Positions 50,782-60,441 are shown, counted from the stretch's first letter. The stretch is 64,000 nt of DNA from Sphingomonas albertensis (GCF_014358075.1 NZ_JACONT010000006.1:62001-126000); one strand, 5' to 3'. The notes: generated by a model from the letters alone, not told the origin. A program made the numbers and translations.

Positions 50782-52235
50782 TTCGGGCTGTCCTGCTGGC
50801 TGGCGGAATCGCGGTGTCCGCCGCCGCGCTGAGCGGGTGCGATCGCCGGCCCGATACCGGGGTGGTCGTCGCCAGCGCGATCGGAGCCCCGCCCCGCGTC
50901 GCCGATGCCAGCCGCGTCGTGCTCGACACCCCCTCGCGGCTGATGATGGACTCCACCGCGCAAGGGCTCGTGCGGTTCGATGCCGCCGGGCAGATCGAGC
51001 CGGGTCTTGCCGAGCGCTGGATCGTGATCGACGGCGGCATGAGCTACATCTTCCGCCTGCGCGAGGGCGACTGGGGCGACGGTACGCCGGTCACCGCGGA
51101 ACAGGTGGTGGCGATGCTGGAGCGCCAGATCGCGCCGAACTCGCGCAATCCGCTCGCACCGTTCCTGACCGCGATCGACGAGATCGTCGTGATGACGCCG
51201 CAGGTGATCGAGGTCCGGCTGTCCCGCCCCCGTCCCGACCTGCTGAAGCTGTTCGCGCAACCCGAGCTCGCATTGCTCCGCCTGCGCCCCTCGGGCGGGA
51301 GCGGTCCGTTTCGCGTGCTGCGCCGTGGCCGTGCACCGTTGTTGCGTCCGGCCTTCGATCCGAACCAGGCCGACCCCGACGACCAGCGCGAGGCCAAGCC
51401 CGAGGAAGACGTCCGGCTGATCGGCGAACGTGCGGCGCGCGCGATCGCGCGGTTTGCCAATCGCGATTCCGATCTGGTCAGTGGTGGCAGTTTCGTCGAC
51501 TGGCCGCTGCTGGCGACGACAGACATTGCCGCGGGCAACGTTCGCGTCGACCCCGCGGTCGGCCTGTTCGGACTCGCGATCGTCCGCCGCGACGGGTTCC
51601 TTGCCGACCCTGCCAACCGCGCCGCGGTGGCCGAGGCGATCGATCGCACGGCACTGACCGCGGCAATCGCGCCCGCTTGGGATCCTGCCGATAGGATCCT
51701 GCCCGACATCCTCGATTCCGCCGCGCTGCCACAGGTGCCCGCCTGGACGCTGCTGACGCAGGACGAACGCCGTGCCGCAGCCCGGCAAAGGGTCGCGGCC
51801 TGGACTGGTGGACCGATTGCGCTGCGGATTGCGCTGCCGGCGGGACCCGGCGCCACGCTCCTCTATGCGCAGGTCGCTGCATCGCTGATCGCGGTCGGGA
51901 TCACGCCGATACGCGTCGGCATGCGCGATGCCGCGGACCTGAAGCTGGTCGATGCGGTCGCGCCCTATGACAGCGCGCGCTGGTATCTGGCGACCGCGTG
52001 CGTGGTGTGCGGCGACGTGGCGCAGGCCGCCCTTGAAGCAGCGCGCGAGGCTCCCACGCTGGTCGAGCGCGGGGCGCGGATTGCCGCGGCGGATGCGGCG
52101 CTGAACGAGGACGTCGCCTTCATCCCCCTCGCCCGTCCGCTGCGCTGGTCGCTGGTGTCGCCACGGCTGCGGCAATGGCAGGCGAACCCGCGCGCGTGGC
52201 ACCCGTTGAACCGGCTGCGCGCCGATACCAACTAA
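50781..52235 (+). CDS. Solute-binding lipoprotein, ABC transporter family 5 type
   Basis: The mature frame begins after the lipobox AALSGC, preceded by AVLLAGGIAVSA, so this is a lipoprotein of about 480 residues. Family 5 features are DSTAQGLVRFDAAGQIEPGLAERW, FRLREGDWGDGTPVTAEQVV and a late VAFIPLARPLRWSL. It would bind peptides or similar solutes, yet no permease genes are adjacent. The frame is open into the upstream tRNA-Leu; outside the tRNA the only NTG-type starts are CTG (50793, 50796) and a GTG at 50814 that cuts into the signal. The coordinate given begins at the ATT codon using the last tRNA base and is uncertain. Confidence 0.75.
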   Translation: MRAVLLAGGIAVSAAALSGCDRRPDTGVVVASAIGAPPRVADASRVVLDTPSRLMMDSTAQGLVRFDAAGQIEPGLAERWIVIDGGMSYIFRLREGDWGDGTPVTAEQVVAMLERQIAPNSRNPLAPFLTAIDEIVVMTPQVIEVRLSRPRPDLLKLFAQPELALLRLRPSGGSGPFRVLRRGRAPLLRPAFDPNQADPDDQREAKPEEDVRLIGERAARAIARFANRDSDLVSGGSFVDWPLLATTDIAAGNVRVDPAVGLFGLAIVRRDGFLADPANRAAVAEAIDRTALTAAIAPAWDPADRILPDILDSAALPQVPAWTLLTQDERRAAARQRVAAWTGGPIALRIALPAGPGATLLYAQVAASLIAVGITPIRVGMRDAADLKLVDAVAPYDSARWYLATACVVCGDVAQAALEAAREAPTLVERGARIAAADAALNEDVAFIPLARPLRWSLVSPRLRQWQANPRAWHPLNRLRADTN

Positions 52236-52666
52236 TGGCCATGAACCCACGCGTCACCCGCATCACTCCCGGCTCGATCCTGGAAACCCTGCCGATGGGC
52301 AAGGACGCGCTGTCCGTCCGCCGCCGCGTCGAGGCGATGGAGCGCGTGATGGAGGGGCTGTTCGTCATCCCCGGTACCAATCGCAAGGTCGGCATGGACG
52401 TCGTGCTCGACCTGATCCCGTTCGCCGGCAGCACGATTGCTGCGGCGGTCGGCGGGTGGATGGTCTGGGAAGCGCGCAACATCGGCATGTCGAAGCTCCA
52501 GATGGCGCGGATGTTCGGCAATGTCGGCGTCGACTGGGCGCTGGGCATGATCCCGTTCGTCGGCGCGGTGCCCGATTTCTTCTTTCGCTCGAACACGCGG
52601 AACCTGCGGATCATCAAGCGCCACCTCGACAAGCATCATCCGTCGACGACCACGCTCGACGGGTAA
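52235..52666 (+). CDS. DUF4112 domain-containing membrane protein
   Basis: This 143-residue protein starts MAMNPRVTRITPGSIL at an ATG overlapping the upstream stop (TAATG). DUF4112 features are MEGLFVIPGTNRKVGMDVVLDLIP, VGGWMVWEARNIGMSKLQMARM and GVDWALGMIPFVGAVPDFFFRSNTRN; two hydrophobic segments lie around LDLIPFAGSTIAAAVGG and MIPFVGAVPDFFF. The family is membrane-associated with no known function. It is coupled to the solute-binding lipoprotein gene. Confidence 0.88.
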   Translation: MAMNPRVTRITPGSILETLPMGKDALSVRRRVEAMERVMEGLFVIPGTNRKVGMDVVLDLIPFAGSTIAAAVGGWMVWEARNIGMSKLQMARMFGNVGVDWALGMIPFVGAVPDFFFRSNTRNLRIIKRHLDKHHPSTTTLDG

Positions 52667-52834
52667 CCCGGCGACGCGGCCCCGCGCCTCGTGAAGACGA
52701 TGCGCGCCAAGCCCGGCCATGGCTGCTTCGCGCTTTTCACGCTCGCCCAGGACGCATAGCATCGCTGCCTACGGGCACCGGCGGGCATCGGGCGCAGAAA
52801 CATACCGAACACATGCCCGGATTAGGATCGCGCT

Positions 52835-53560
52835 ATGTATCCCAATTCCGTTCTTCTCGATGCGGCCAAACCCGTGTTGCTGGTGGTCGACGACGACCAG
52901 ATGATCCGCACCCTTCTCGCCGAGAGCCTCGGCATGCACGGCTATCAGGTCGAAACCGCCACGAATGCGCGTGACATGGATGCCGTACTGGCGCGGCGCA
53001 GCGTATCGCTGATCCTGCTCGACGTCATGATGCCCGGCGAAGACGGCCTGTCCGTCTGTCGTCGGTTGGCGGGCGTCGGCGCGCCGCCGGTCGTGCTGCT
53101 GAGCGCGCTGGGCGACGAACCCGATCGGATCCTGGGGCTCGAGATCGGGGCGAGCCATTACCTGTCCAAGCCGTGCAGCCCACGCGAGATCCTCGCGACC
53201 GTCCGCGCTGCACTGCGCGCGCGCGAGATCCAGGATGCGGGCGAGAGCCGATCGTTCGGCTTTCTCGGCTGGCGGGTCGACTTCGCCGCGCACGAACTGT
53301 TCGATCCCGAGGGCACGCTGATCGACCTGACCGATGGCGAATTCGCGGTGCTGCGTGCGTTCGTCGAGCGGCCGCGCCGCGTGCTGGCGCGCGATGCGCT
53401 ACTGGAGGCGGCGCGCGGCCCCGATACCGAGGCGTTCGATCGCGCGATCGACGTGCAGGTCAGCCGGTTGCGGCGCAAGCTCCGCTCGCGCGGCGACGAG
53501 ATCATCCGGACGATCCGCAACGAAGGCTATTTCTTCGTGCCCCGCGTCGCGCGCCAGTGA
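52835..53560 (+). CDS. OmpR-family response regulator
   Basis: This 241-residue protein has a receiver domain (about 14-125) with acidic pair D20/D21 in LLVVDDDQMI, phospho-acceptor D63 in LILLDVMMPGEDG and the conserved Lys in HYLSKPCSP. The C-terminal winged helix contains LTDGEFAVLRAFVERPRRVLAR and FDRAIDVQVSRLRRKLR, the OmpR DNA-recognition pattern. The histidine kinase gene overlaps its stop (GTGA). Likely targets are the adjacent EF-hand and Spy-like genes, which is inference. Confidence 0.93.
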   Translation: MYPNSVLLDAAKPVLLVVDDDQMIRTLLAESLGMHGYQVETATNARDMDAVLARRSVSLILLDVMMPGEDGLSVCRRLAGVGAPPVVLLSALGDEPDRILGLEIGASHYLSKPCSPREILATVRAALRAREIQDAGESRSFGFLGWRVDFAAHELFDPEGTLIDLTDGEFAVLRAFVERPRRVLARDALLEAARGPDTEAFDRAIDVQVSRLRRKLRSRGDEIIRTIRNEGYFFVPRVARQ

Positions 53561-54930
53561 CGACACTGCTGACGCCGCCCGGTGCTCCTCCGGTAAAGAA
53601 CAGCATGCAGCGCCCTTGGCCGCTGTTCCTGCGCATCTTCGCCTTGATGCTCGGCACGGTCATGCTGGTGCAGGTCCTGAACTTCGCGGTCGTGCTGCTG
53701 ATCCCGCCGCCGATGCCGGTGATCTTCACCGCCAACCGCGTCGCTGCGGTCGCGCGAACCGGGCATGATCCGGGCGGATTGCTCAAGGCGGAGCTGTCGT
53801 CCGGGCCACCCCGGCCGAGCGACAATCCCCGCGACAGCCGGCTGGCCGCCTCGATCGCGACCGATCTCGGGCTGGCCCGCGACAAGGTGACGGTGGATAC
53901 CGAACGCTCGGCGATGCCGATGTTCGCCGGTGCGCTTCGTCCACCGCTGCCGATGGGCATGGGTCGCCGGCAGCCCCCGCCCCCGTCGTTCGACAACGCG
54001 CTGTTCGGCCCCTTCGTCGTCTCGATCGAGGCGCCGAACGGGCGATGGCTGGTGATACGCCCGGCGCGTAGCACGATCGGGCCGTGGCGGATGCGGATCA
54101 TCCTGTGGTTCCTCGTCGCGATGGCGGTCGCCGCGCCGATCGCCTGGGCCTTGGCGCGGCGCGTCGCCAAGCCGATCGGCCTGTTCGCCGCGGCTGCGGA
54201 ACGGCTCGGTCGCGATCCGCGCACCGATCCGCTGCGCGTGTCGGGCCCACCGGAGATTGCCGAGGCCGCGAGCGCCTTCAACCTCATGCAAGAGCGGCTG
54301 AACCGGTATGTCGAGGACCGGACGACGCTGATCGCGGCCGTCGCGCACGATCTGCGGACCCCGTTGATGCGGCTGTCGCTGCGACTGGAAAAGGCGCCCG
54401 ACGACATTCGCGCCTCGAGCGAAGGCGATATCCAGGAAATGAGCCAGCGGATCGGATCCGCGATGGCGTTCGTCCGCGACATGACCCGCCATGTCCGCCG
54501 GCAGCGGCTCGACCTGCGATCGCTCGCCGAGAGCGTCACCGACGATTTTGCCGATCGTGGCGAAACCGTCGTCCTGCACCCGGGCTCGGCGATGACGATG
54601 GAGGGCGATGCGCCATCGTTGAAGGCGGTGCTCGCCAACCTGGTCGGCAACGCGGTCAAATATGCCGGCCATGCCGATGTGCAGCTTCGTCGCGAACGCG
54701 GCCTTGCGATCATCGAAGTGTCCGACACCGGCCCTGGCATGGCGCCGCAGGACCTGGCGCGCGCATTCGAGCCCTTCTTCCGCGCCGAACAATCGCGCAA
54801 CCGCGATACCGGCGGCAGCGGGCTCGGCCTCGCCAGCGTTCGCGCGGTGGCGCGCGGACATGGCGGCGACGCGACCATCGCCAACCGGCCCGGCGGCGGG
54901 CTTGTCGCAGTGGTGACGCTCCCAGTCTGA
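53557..54930 (+). CDS. Sensor histidine kinase
   Basis: The GTG at 53557 overlaps the regulator stop; an ATG at 53605 (MQRPWPLFLRIF) is an alternative start. There are two membrane segments, at about 23-45 and 185-205, and between them a periplasmic sensor with Met/Pro/Arg-rich LPMGMGRRQPPPPSF. Then come a HAMP domain, the H-box VAHDLRTPLMRLSLR, N-box NLVGNAVKYA, G1 SDTGPGMAPQD and G2 GGSGLGLASVRAV. It should phosphorylate the upstream response regulator in answer to an envelope or metal signal. Confidence 0.92.
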   Translation: MTTLLTPPGAPPVKNSMQRPWPLFLRIFALMLGTVMLVQVLNFAVVLLIPPPMPVIFTANRVAAVARTGHDPGGLLKAELSSGPPRPSDNPRDSRLAASIATDLGLARDKVTVDTERSAMPMFAGALRPPLPMGMGRRQPPPPSFDNALFGPFVVSIEAPNGRWLVIRPARSTIGPWRMRIILWFLVAMAVAAPIAWALARRVAKPIGLFAAAAERLGRDPRTDPLRVSGPPEIAEAASAFNLMQERLNRYVEDRTTLIAAVAHDLRTPLMRLSLRLEKAPDDIRASSEGDIQEMSQRIGSAMAFVRDMTRHVRRQRLDLRSLAESVTDDFADRGETVVLHPGSAMTMEGDAPSLKAVLANLVGNAVKYAGHADVQLRRERGLAIIEVSDTGPGMAPQDLARAFEPFFRAEQSRNRDTGGSGLGLASVRAVARGHGGDATIANRPGGGLVAVVTLPV

Positions 54931-55019
54931 GCGGGCAGTCTGAGCGCGCCCTCCGACCCGGACACATCGCGGCAATGATCGGCGTGTCTGACGCACGATC
55001 CGGCAGCAGGGAGTTTTGC

Positions 55020-55808
55020 ATGCGTATCGTCCTAATGATCGGCGTCGCCGCCACGCTGGCAGGATGCGCCACCTGGGATTCTCGGCACGGCGGACCGGAT
55101 GGCGCATCCCGTCATGGTCCCGGCCATGGTCCAGCGCGTGGCCCCGAGCGTGGCAGGGGCCAGCTTTTCATCAGTCCGATGGGAGAACCGTTCCGCGCGT
55201 CGGCGCGCGCGGGGGCGGCGCAGGATCTGTGGTTTACCGGCGCGGATGCCGATGGCGACGGACGGATCACGCTGGCCGAATTCCAGCACGACGCCACACG
55301 GTTCTTCGCGGTGCTAGATCGCGGCAACGACGGCGAGATCGATCCCGACGACATCGCCTATTATGAAAACGTCCTGGTTCCCGAGATCCGCGTCGCATCG
55401 GGCGGACGTGGCTCCGGGCCCGAGGGCGGCGGACCGCGCAGTGGACGCGGCGGTGGGCGCAGTCGCGGCGGCGGCGGTGCCGGCGGTGGTGGAGCGGGCG
55501 GCCAGGGCATGCAGTTCGGCAGCGGCGACGGCGACGGCAAGAAGAGCGCCGTCGTCCACGAGCGCCTCGGCGCGGCCCGCTTCGGATTTTTCGACCTGCC
55601 CGAGCCGGTGATCGCGGCGGACATCAATCTCAACCGGGGGATCGATCCAGGCGAGTTCGCCAAGGCGGCGACGACGCGGTTCGCGGCGCTCGACCGCAAC
55701 CGGGACGGTGCGCTGACCCGCGGCGAACTGCCACGCGCCGGCGGAGAGACGTGGCGGAACGGCGCGGACCTGCCGGTCGTCCCGCCACCGGAACCGCGCG
55801 AGCCCTGA
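55020..55808 (+). CDS. EF-hand domain lipoprotein
   Basis: This 262-residue protein has a lipoprotein signal ending VAATLAGCATW. Four EF-hand-type loops are visible: DADGDGRITLAEF, DRGNDGEIDPDDI, DINLNRGIDPGEF and DRNRDGALTRGEL. A Gly/Arg/Ser-rich low-complexity stretch (about 125-170) separates the two pairs. The N-terminus is His/Gly/Arg-rich. It probably binds calcium in the periplasm. It lies 90 bases after the kinase gene and could be part of its output. Confidence 0.85.
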   Translation: MRIVLMIGVAATLAGCATWDSRHGGPDGASRHGPGHGPARGPERGRGQLFISPMGEPFRASARAGAAQDLWFTGADADGDGRITLAEFQHDATRFFAVLDRGNDGEIDPDDIAYYENVLVPEIRVASGGRGSGPEGGGPRSGRGGGRSRGGGGAGGGGAGGQGMQFGSGDGDGKKSAVVHERLGAARFGFFDLPEPVIAADINLNRGIDPGEFAKAATTRFAALDRNRDGALTRGELPRAGGETWRNGADLPVVPPPEPREP

Positions 55809-55920
55809 CTTAGCTCCCGGTTCCGATGACCACGGTCGCCGTCACCTGATCTCGTTGCTCCCGTAGTGACGAGAACGACGGGATCGAGTGCCGCGCGACC
55901 GTGCGATCACGCTCGCGGGA

Positions 55921-56556
55921 TCAAGGTCGCGGTGGCATGCCGCCCATCGGCGGGCGTGGACCATCCCCGCCCGACCCCATCCCGCCCATTCCCATCGGCC
56001 CCATTCCCATCGGCCCCGCACCCATCGGCCCCGGACCCATAGGACCGAACCCCGGTCCCCTGCCGTGCCGGAGCCGCATCAGTGCCTCGAACGCGCGACG
56101 CTGGGCCGGATCGAGCGAATCGTAGAAGGTGCGTGCGGCGGTGATGCGCTTCGCATCCTCGGCCGAACGCCGTGCCGCATCCTGCGTCATCCGGTCGAGC
56201 TGCTGGGCGAACCCGTCGGTTGGCGGCATCGTTTTCGGCCCGTCCTGCGCCGGCCCGTCCTGCGCCGGCGCACCGGGCATCGGAGCACCGGGCATCGGCC
56301 CGCGCCATGGCGGCGGGGGCGGCGTCATCGATGCCAGGAATGCCATCAGGGCCGGGCGTTGATCCGCGCGCAGGTTCAGCAGCAGGGCGGTATCGTCGGC
56401 TTCGCGCGCCTGCATCTGCGCCTGCAGCTGGGCGATCATCGCCGGCGTCGGCCCGGGGCCTCGACCGCTCTTATTGTCCTGCGCATGCGCCGGCATCGAT
56501 ACCGCCAGCGCTGCGGCACCCATCAACGGCGCTGCCCATCTCTTCGTCGTCTTCAT
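55921..56556 (-). CDS. Periplasmic LTxxQ/Spy-CpxP-like protein
   Basis: The ATG at 56554-56556 gives 211 residues with signal peptide RWAAPLMGAAALAVSMPAHAQ. Helical parts ALLLNLRADQRPALMAFLASM and FYDSLDPAQRRAFEALMRLRH have the LTxxQ-like pattern (LRADQRPAL, LDPAQRRAF) of Spy/CpxP chaperones. Pro/Gly/Met repeats (GPMPGAPMPGAP, and GPMGAGPMGMGPMG near the end) are striking and may bind copper or other metals, an inference. It is convergent with the EF-hand gene. Confidence 0.75.
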   Translation of the reverse strand: MKTTKRWAAPLMGAAALAVSMPAHAQDNKSGRGPGPTPAMIAQLQAQMQAREADDTALLLNLRADQRPALMAFLASMTPPPPPWRGPMPGAPMPGAPAQDGPAQDGPKTMPPTDGFAQQLDRMTQDAARRSAEDAKRITAARTFYDSLDPAQRRAFEALMRLRHGRGPGFGPMGPGPMGAGPMGMGPMGMGGMGSGGDGPRPPMGGMPPRP

Positions 56557-56591
56557 GATGATAGTCCCCTCGTGTTGATGCGGTCGCCGGC

Positions 56592-56777
56592 TCAGCCGAG
56601 CAATCCGGAAACGATCCATCGGCGACTGACCGCGGACTTGACGATCGTCGCGCCGCACCGCCGGCAGGCCGAGCGCTGGATCGGCTCGTCCTTGATGTCG
56701 CGGTGCCGCGATCGCGGCGTGTGGCGGCCGAGCGCGCAGGCGGCCGATGGTCGCGTTCGCGCACCTGATGTCTGCAT
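56592..56777 (-). CDS. Possible small Cys-containing protein (hypothetical)
   Basis: A frame of about 61 residues from the Met at 56777 (MQTSGARTRPSAACALGRHT) ends with PIQRSACRRCGATIVKSAVS, one CxxC knuckle and basic residues. No family is recognised and the ribosome binding site is too close to the start. A longer version starts at 56864. It occupies the otherwise empty gap between the Spy-like and GH130 genes. Confidence 0.33.
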   Translation of the reverse strand: MQTSGARTRPSAACALGRHTPRSRHRDIKDEPIQRSACRRCGATIVKSAVSRRWIVSGLLG

Positions 56778-56993
56778 CTCCAACGTCTGCCCCCGTCCGC
56801 CTCGATCGCCGAAAGATCGGACCCGCGATCTGGCCGTCAAACTTGTCCACCGTATTTCAACCAAATTACCACTGCCGCCGACACCGCGCGCGTGACGCCG
56901 TTTTCATGTAGCCATGCCGCCGGTTTCGGCGTTCATGGCGGACCCGAGCGCGGTGTCGTCTCCCCGTGTCTCGCCGCCACAGTGGAGCCGATC

Positions 56994-58289
56994 ATGGCCG
57001 AAGCCGATCTCGTCACCTTCTCCAACATCCAGCTGCGCCCCGATCCGTCGCGGACCGTGATCCGCCCCTTCAACATCGAATATCCCGGGCCGTTCAAGGT
57101 CGACGGCCATCCCCGTGCCGAGCGCGTGATCGACCGCGTGCTGTCGCTGACGCACGACGAACTTCACGCCGAACGCGAGCGCGTCACCGCATCGCTGGAC
57201 GAGCGCCACCGCGACGTCGACGACCTGCTGCTCCACCGGTTCGGCGAGGTCATGGCGGTGGTGCACGACACCCGCGAGATCACGCGCGACCAACAGGTGC
57301 TGATCGGCGCGTATCTGAGCGGGGAATATTCGTTCGAGGCCGCTGCGCTGTTCAATCCGAGCATGGTGCTGCATCCCGACCAGACCGGTGCGCCCGACGA
57401 CGGCCTCCGCTTCATCCTGTCGCTGCGCGGGATCGGCGAGGGTCACGTGTCGTCGGTCACGTTCCGCACCGGCCGCTGGTCGCCGCAGGACGGATTTTCG
57501 GTCGATCCCGCCAGTCAGACCGCAGTGGCGCCGCGGATCGAGCCGTCGGACCAGGGGGCGACCGATGGCGGCCCGACCCGCCTGCAATGCGGCAATAGTC
57601 GCGAACTGTCCGAAACCGTGATCTTCCCGATCCTGCCGAGCCAGCGCCAGGGGATCGAGGATTTGCGGCTGGTCCGGTTCGAGGATGCCGGCGAGGTTCA
57701 GTATCTCGGCACCTATACCGCGTTCAGCGGGTCCGAGACGCGCTGCGAACTGCTGCGGGGCGAGGACTTCAAGACGTTCGAGATGCAGCCTATGCGCGGC
57801 GCGGTCGCAGCCACCAAGGGAATGGCGCTGTTCCCGCGCAAGATCGACGGGCGCTTCGCGATGCTCGGGCGGCAGGACAACGAGAATATCTGGTTCCTCA
57901 GCTCTGACGATCTGCTGACCTGGGAGGGCGGCACCAAGATCGTCGAGCCGAAATGGCCGTGGGAGTTCATCCAGATGGGCAATTGCGGTTCACCGATCGA
58001 GATCGACGAGGGCTGGCTGGTACTGACCCACGGCGTCGGCAGCGTCCGCAATTACTGCGTCGGCGCCTGCCTGCTCGACCGCGACGACCCGACCAAGCTG
58101 CTCGCGCGGATGACGGAGCCGCTAATCGTGCCGAGCCCGAAGGAACGCGACGGCTATGTGCCGAACGTCGTCTACAGCTGTGGCGGGATCGTGCATGACC
58201 GAACGCTGTTGCTGCCGTTCGGCGTGGCGGACAATTTCGCCTCGTTCGCGACGGTCGATGTGGGACGATTGATTGCGGCTATGGCGTGA
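56994..58289 (+). CDS. GH130 family glycoside hydrolase/phosphorylase
   Basis: The ATG at 56994 (MAEADLVTFSNIQLRPDPSR) gives 431 residues; an upstream in-frame Met exists. GH130 features are the FNPSMVLHPDQ region with the active-site Asn-Pro-Ser, EDLRLVRFEDAGEVQYLGTY with catalytic Asp, KGMALFPRKIDGRFAMLGRQDNE (split), GNCGSPIEIDEGWLVLTHGVG and YVPNVVYSCGGIVHD. Members phosphorolyse or hydrolyse beta-1,2/1,4-mannosides. No neighbouring sugar genes help define its substrate. Confidence 0.88.
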   Translation: MAEADLVTFSNIQLRPDPSRTVIRPFNIEYPGPFKVDGHPRAERVIDRVLSLTHDELHAERERVTASLDERHRDVDDLLLHRFGEVMAVVHDTREITRDQQVLIGAYLSGEYSFEAAALFNPSMVLHPDQTGAPDDGLRFILSLRGIGEGHVSSVTFRTGRWSPQDGFSVDPASQTAVAPRIEPSDQGATDGGPTRLQCGNSRELSETVIFPILPSQRQGIEDLRLVRFEDAGEVQYLGTYTAFSGSETRCELLRGEDFKTFEMQPMRGAVAATKGMALFPRKIDGRFAMLGRQDNENIWFLSSDDLLTWEGGTKIVEPKWPWEFIQMGNCGSPIEIDEGWLVLTHGVGSVRNYCVGACLLDRDDPTKLLARMTEPLIVPSPKERDGYVPNVVYSCGGIVHDRTLLLPFGVADNFASFATVDVGRLIAAMA

Positions 58290-58304
58290 TAGCCAGGCCC
58301 CACT

Positions 58305-58432
58305 GATCCTCCCCCGCCAGGGGGAGGTGGCTGGCACTTGCCAGACGGAGGGGGAGGAGACGCAACGGAGGTTTGCCTTACCTCCCCCTCCGTCAGGCTA
58401 CGCCTGCCACCTCCCCCCGGCGGGGGAGGATC
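58305..58432. repeat. Long hairpin element between GH130 and nicotinamidase-like genes
   Basis: Terminal arms GATCCTCCCCCGCC (58305-58318) and GGCGGGGGAGGATC (58419-58432) match perfectly, and inner segments (GGTGGC/GCCACC and ACGGAGGGGGAGG with its complement) extend the pairing, so nearly the whole 128 bases can fold into one stem. It separates convergent genes and may terminate both. Confidence 0.85.
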
Positions 58433-58453
58433 GTTCGGCGGCGATAGGGCGGG

Positions 58454-59041
58454 TCAAACGACGAGTGCCGCACCGGCGAAATCCTCCGCCGCAACCGCCT
58501 CGATCTGGCGTTCGATACCGCGCGTAAGCCCGGCCGGTACCGTCACCGCAAAGCCGCGCGCGATCAGGCCTTCGACGGCCCAGCGGACGCAATAATCCGC
58601 CGCGACGCCGATCACCGTCACGTCCGTGACGCCACTCGCCGTCAACCCCGCGAAGAACGCCTCCCGTGGTGTCGTCGGCCGTCCCGCATCGCGCGCGTCC
58701 TCGATCGCCAGCCGCGGCTCGGCCCACATATCGAACACGCCCTTCTCGATCCGCCACGCCGGGATCGCCGCATCGACCAGCGCCACGTCGAGCATGTTGC
58801 CCCATCCTTGCGTGCCGCGGACACAATGGATCGGAAACATCGCCGCCTCGGGCGATGCGGCGTAGGTCTCGACGAAATGCGTATCGAAGGTGAACAGGAC
58901 TCCCGCAGTATCATCCGGCTTCAGCGCGGCCAGCCACGCCTGCATCGGCGCGACCAACGCCGCCGCTCCGCCCACGCTCAGCGCGCCCTCGGCCGCTATG
59001 AAATCCCACTGCGTATCCACCACGACCACGAACCGCGCCAT
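58454..59041 (-). CDS. Nicotinamidase-like cysteine hydrolase (isochorismatase superfamily)
   Basis: The ATG at 59039-59041 gives 195 residues. The triad is D9 ([10 protein letters not shown]), K100 ([10 protein letters not shown]) and C151 ([11 protein letters not shown]). The nicotinamidase metal ligands D53, H55 (TFDTHF) and H72 (FPIHCV) are also present, pointing to nicotinamide deamidation rather than isochorismate hydrolysis. It is divergent from pncB, whose product would use the nicotinate formed. I leave out the symbol pncA because other cysteine hydrolases share most motifs. Confidence 0.85.
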   Translation of the reverse strand: MARFVVVVDTQWDFIAAEGALSVGGAAALVAPMQAWLAALKPDDTAGVLFTFDTHFVETYAASPEAAMFPIHCVRGTQGWGNMLDVALVDAAIPAWRIEKGVFDMWAEPRLAIEDARDAGRPTTPREAFFAGLTASGVTDVTVIGVAADYCVRWAVEGLIARGFAVTVPAGLTRGIERQIEAVAAEDFAGAALVV

Positions 59042-59123
59042 CGCCCGTCTCCTTTGCCCGCTGCTTGACACACTCGCGTCTTCTCGGACACCCGCAGCAC
59101 TCGCAACGCAGGAGCCCGCGCGC

Positions 59124-60428
59124 ATGGCCGTGACCGATATCGCCACCCGGACGTACAATCACAATTTCCGGCTCGATCCGATCGTGCGCAGCCTGCTCGA
59201 TACCGATTTCTACAAGCTGCTGATGTTGCAGATGATCCGCCACGCGTATCCGGACGTCAGCGCCACCTTCGCGCTGATCAACCGGACGAAGACGGTGCGC
59301 CTGGCCGAGATCGTCGACGAAACCGAGTTACGCGCCCAGCTCGATCACGCGCGGACGCTGCGGTTCGCGAAGAAGGAGCTGATCTGGCTCGCGGGCAACA
59401 GCTTTTACGGCAAGCAGAAGATGTTCGGGCCGGAATTTCTCGCCTGGCTCGCGGAGTTCCAGTTGCCGGCGTACGACCTGCGCCAAGTCGATGGCCAGTA
59501 CGAGCTGCATTTCGAAGGGCCGTGGAGCCACACGACGATGTGGGAAATCCCTGCTCTGACGATCATCAACGAGCTGAAATCGCGCGCGGCCCTGCGCGAC
59601 CGCGGCCGGTTCGCGCTCGACATCGTCTATGCGCGCGCCAAGGCCAAGCTGTGGGAGAAGGTCGAGCGGTTGCGCGAACTGCCCGACCTCGTGCTGTCGG
59701 ATTTCGGCACGCGACGACGGCACGGTTTCCTGTGGCAGCGCTGGTGCGTCGAGGCGCTGAAGGAAGGGCTTGGCGACCGGTTCATCGGCACCTCGAACGT
59801 CCTGCTGGCGATGGACGCCGACCTGGAGGCGATCGGCACGAACGCGCATGAACTGCCGATGGTGACCGCCGCGTTGGCCGAGAGCGACGCCGAACTTGCC
59901 GACGCGCCGTACCGCGTGCTCGAGCATTGGCGGCAGCATTATAACGGCAATTTGCTGATCGCGCTGCCCGACGCGTTCGGGACGACCGCGTTCCTGCGCA
60001 ACGCGCCGCACTGGCTAGCGGAGTGGACCGGTTTCCGCCCCGACAGCGCGCCGCCGATCGCGGGCGGCGAGCAGATCATCCGCTGGTGGGAGGAACAGGG
60101 CGTCGACCCGAAGACCAAGCTGCTGATCTTCTCCGACGGGATGGATATCGACACGATCGAGCAAACCTATCGGCATTTCCATGGCCGCGTACGGATGAGT
60201 TTCGGTTGGGGGACCAACCTTACCAACGATTTTCGCGGTTGCGATCCAGATGGGGCAGCGGCGTTGGAGCCGATCTCGCTGGTCTGCAAGGTGATTGCCG
60301 CGAACGGGCGGCCGGCGGTGAAGCTTTCGGACAATCCGGCCAAGGCGACCGGTGAACCGGCGGAGATCGAACGCTATCTGCGCGTGTTCGGCGAAGCGGA
60401 CCGCGAGACGGCTCCGGTACTGGTGTAA
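59124..60428 (+). CDS. pncB: Nicotinate phosphoribosyltransferase
   Basis: The ATG at 59124 follows GGAG by about ten bases and starts a 434-residue protein. Family features are [70 protein letters not shown] and the active-site His region THEL-like NAHELPMV, then [17 protein letters not shown] and [11 protein letters not shown]. It makes nicotinate mononucleotide for NAD salvage. Divergent nicotinamidase-like and pncB genes suggest joint control. Confidence 0.93.
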   Translation: MAVTDIATRTYNHNFRLDPIVRSLLDTDFYKLLMLQMIRHAYPDVSATFALINRTKTVRLAEIVDETELRAQLDHARTLRFAKKELIWLAGNSFYGKQKMFGPEFLAWLAEFQLPAYDLRQVDGQYELHFEGPWSHTTMWEIPALTIINELKSRAALRDRGRFALDIVYARAKAKLWEKVERLRELPDLVLSDFGTRRRHGFLWQRWCVEALKEGLGDRFIGTSNVLLAMDADLEAIGTNAHELPMVTAALAESDAELADAPYRVLEHWRQHYNGNLLIALPDAFGTTAFLRNAPHWLAEWTGFRPDSAPPIAGGEQIIRWWEEQGVDPKTKLLIFSDGMDIDTIEQTYRHFHGRVRMSFGWGTNLTNDFRGCDPDGAAALEPISLVCKVIAANGRPAVKLSDNPAKATGEPAEIERYLRVFGEADRETAPVLV

Positions 60429-60441
60429 CACGGCCCATTAC

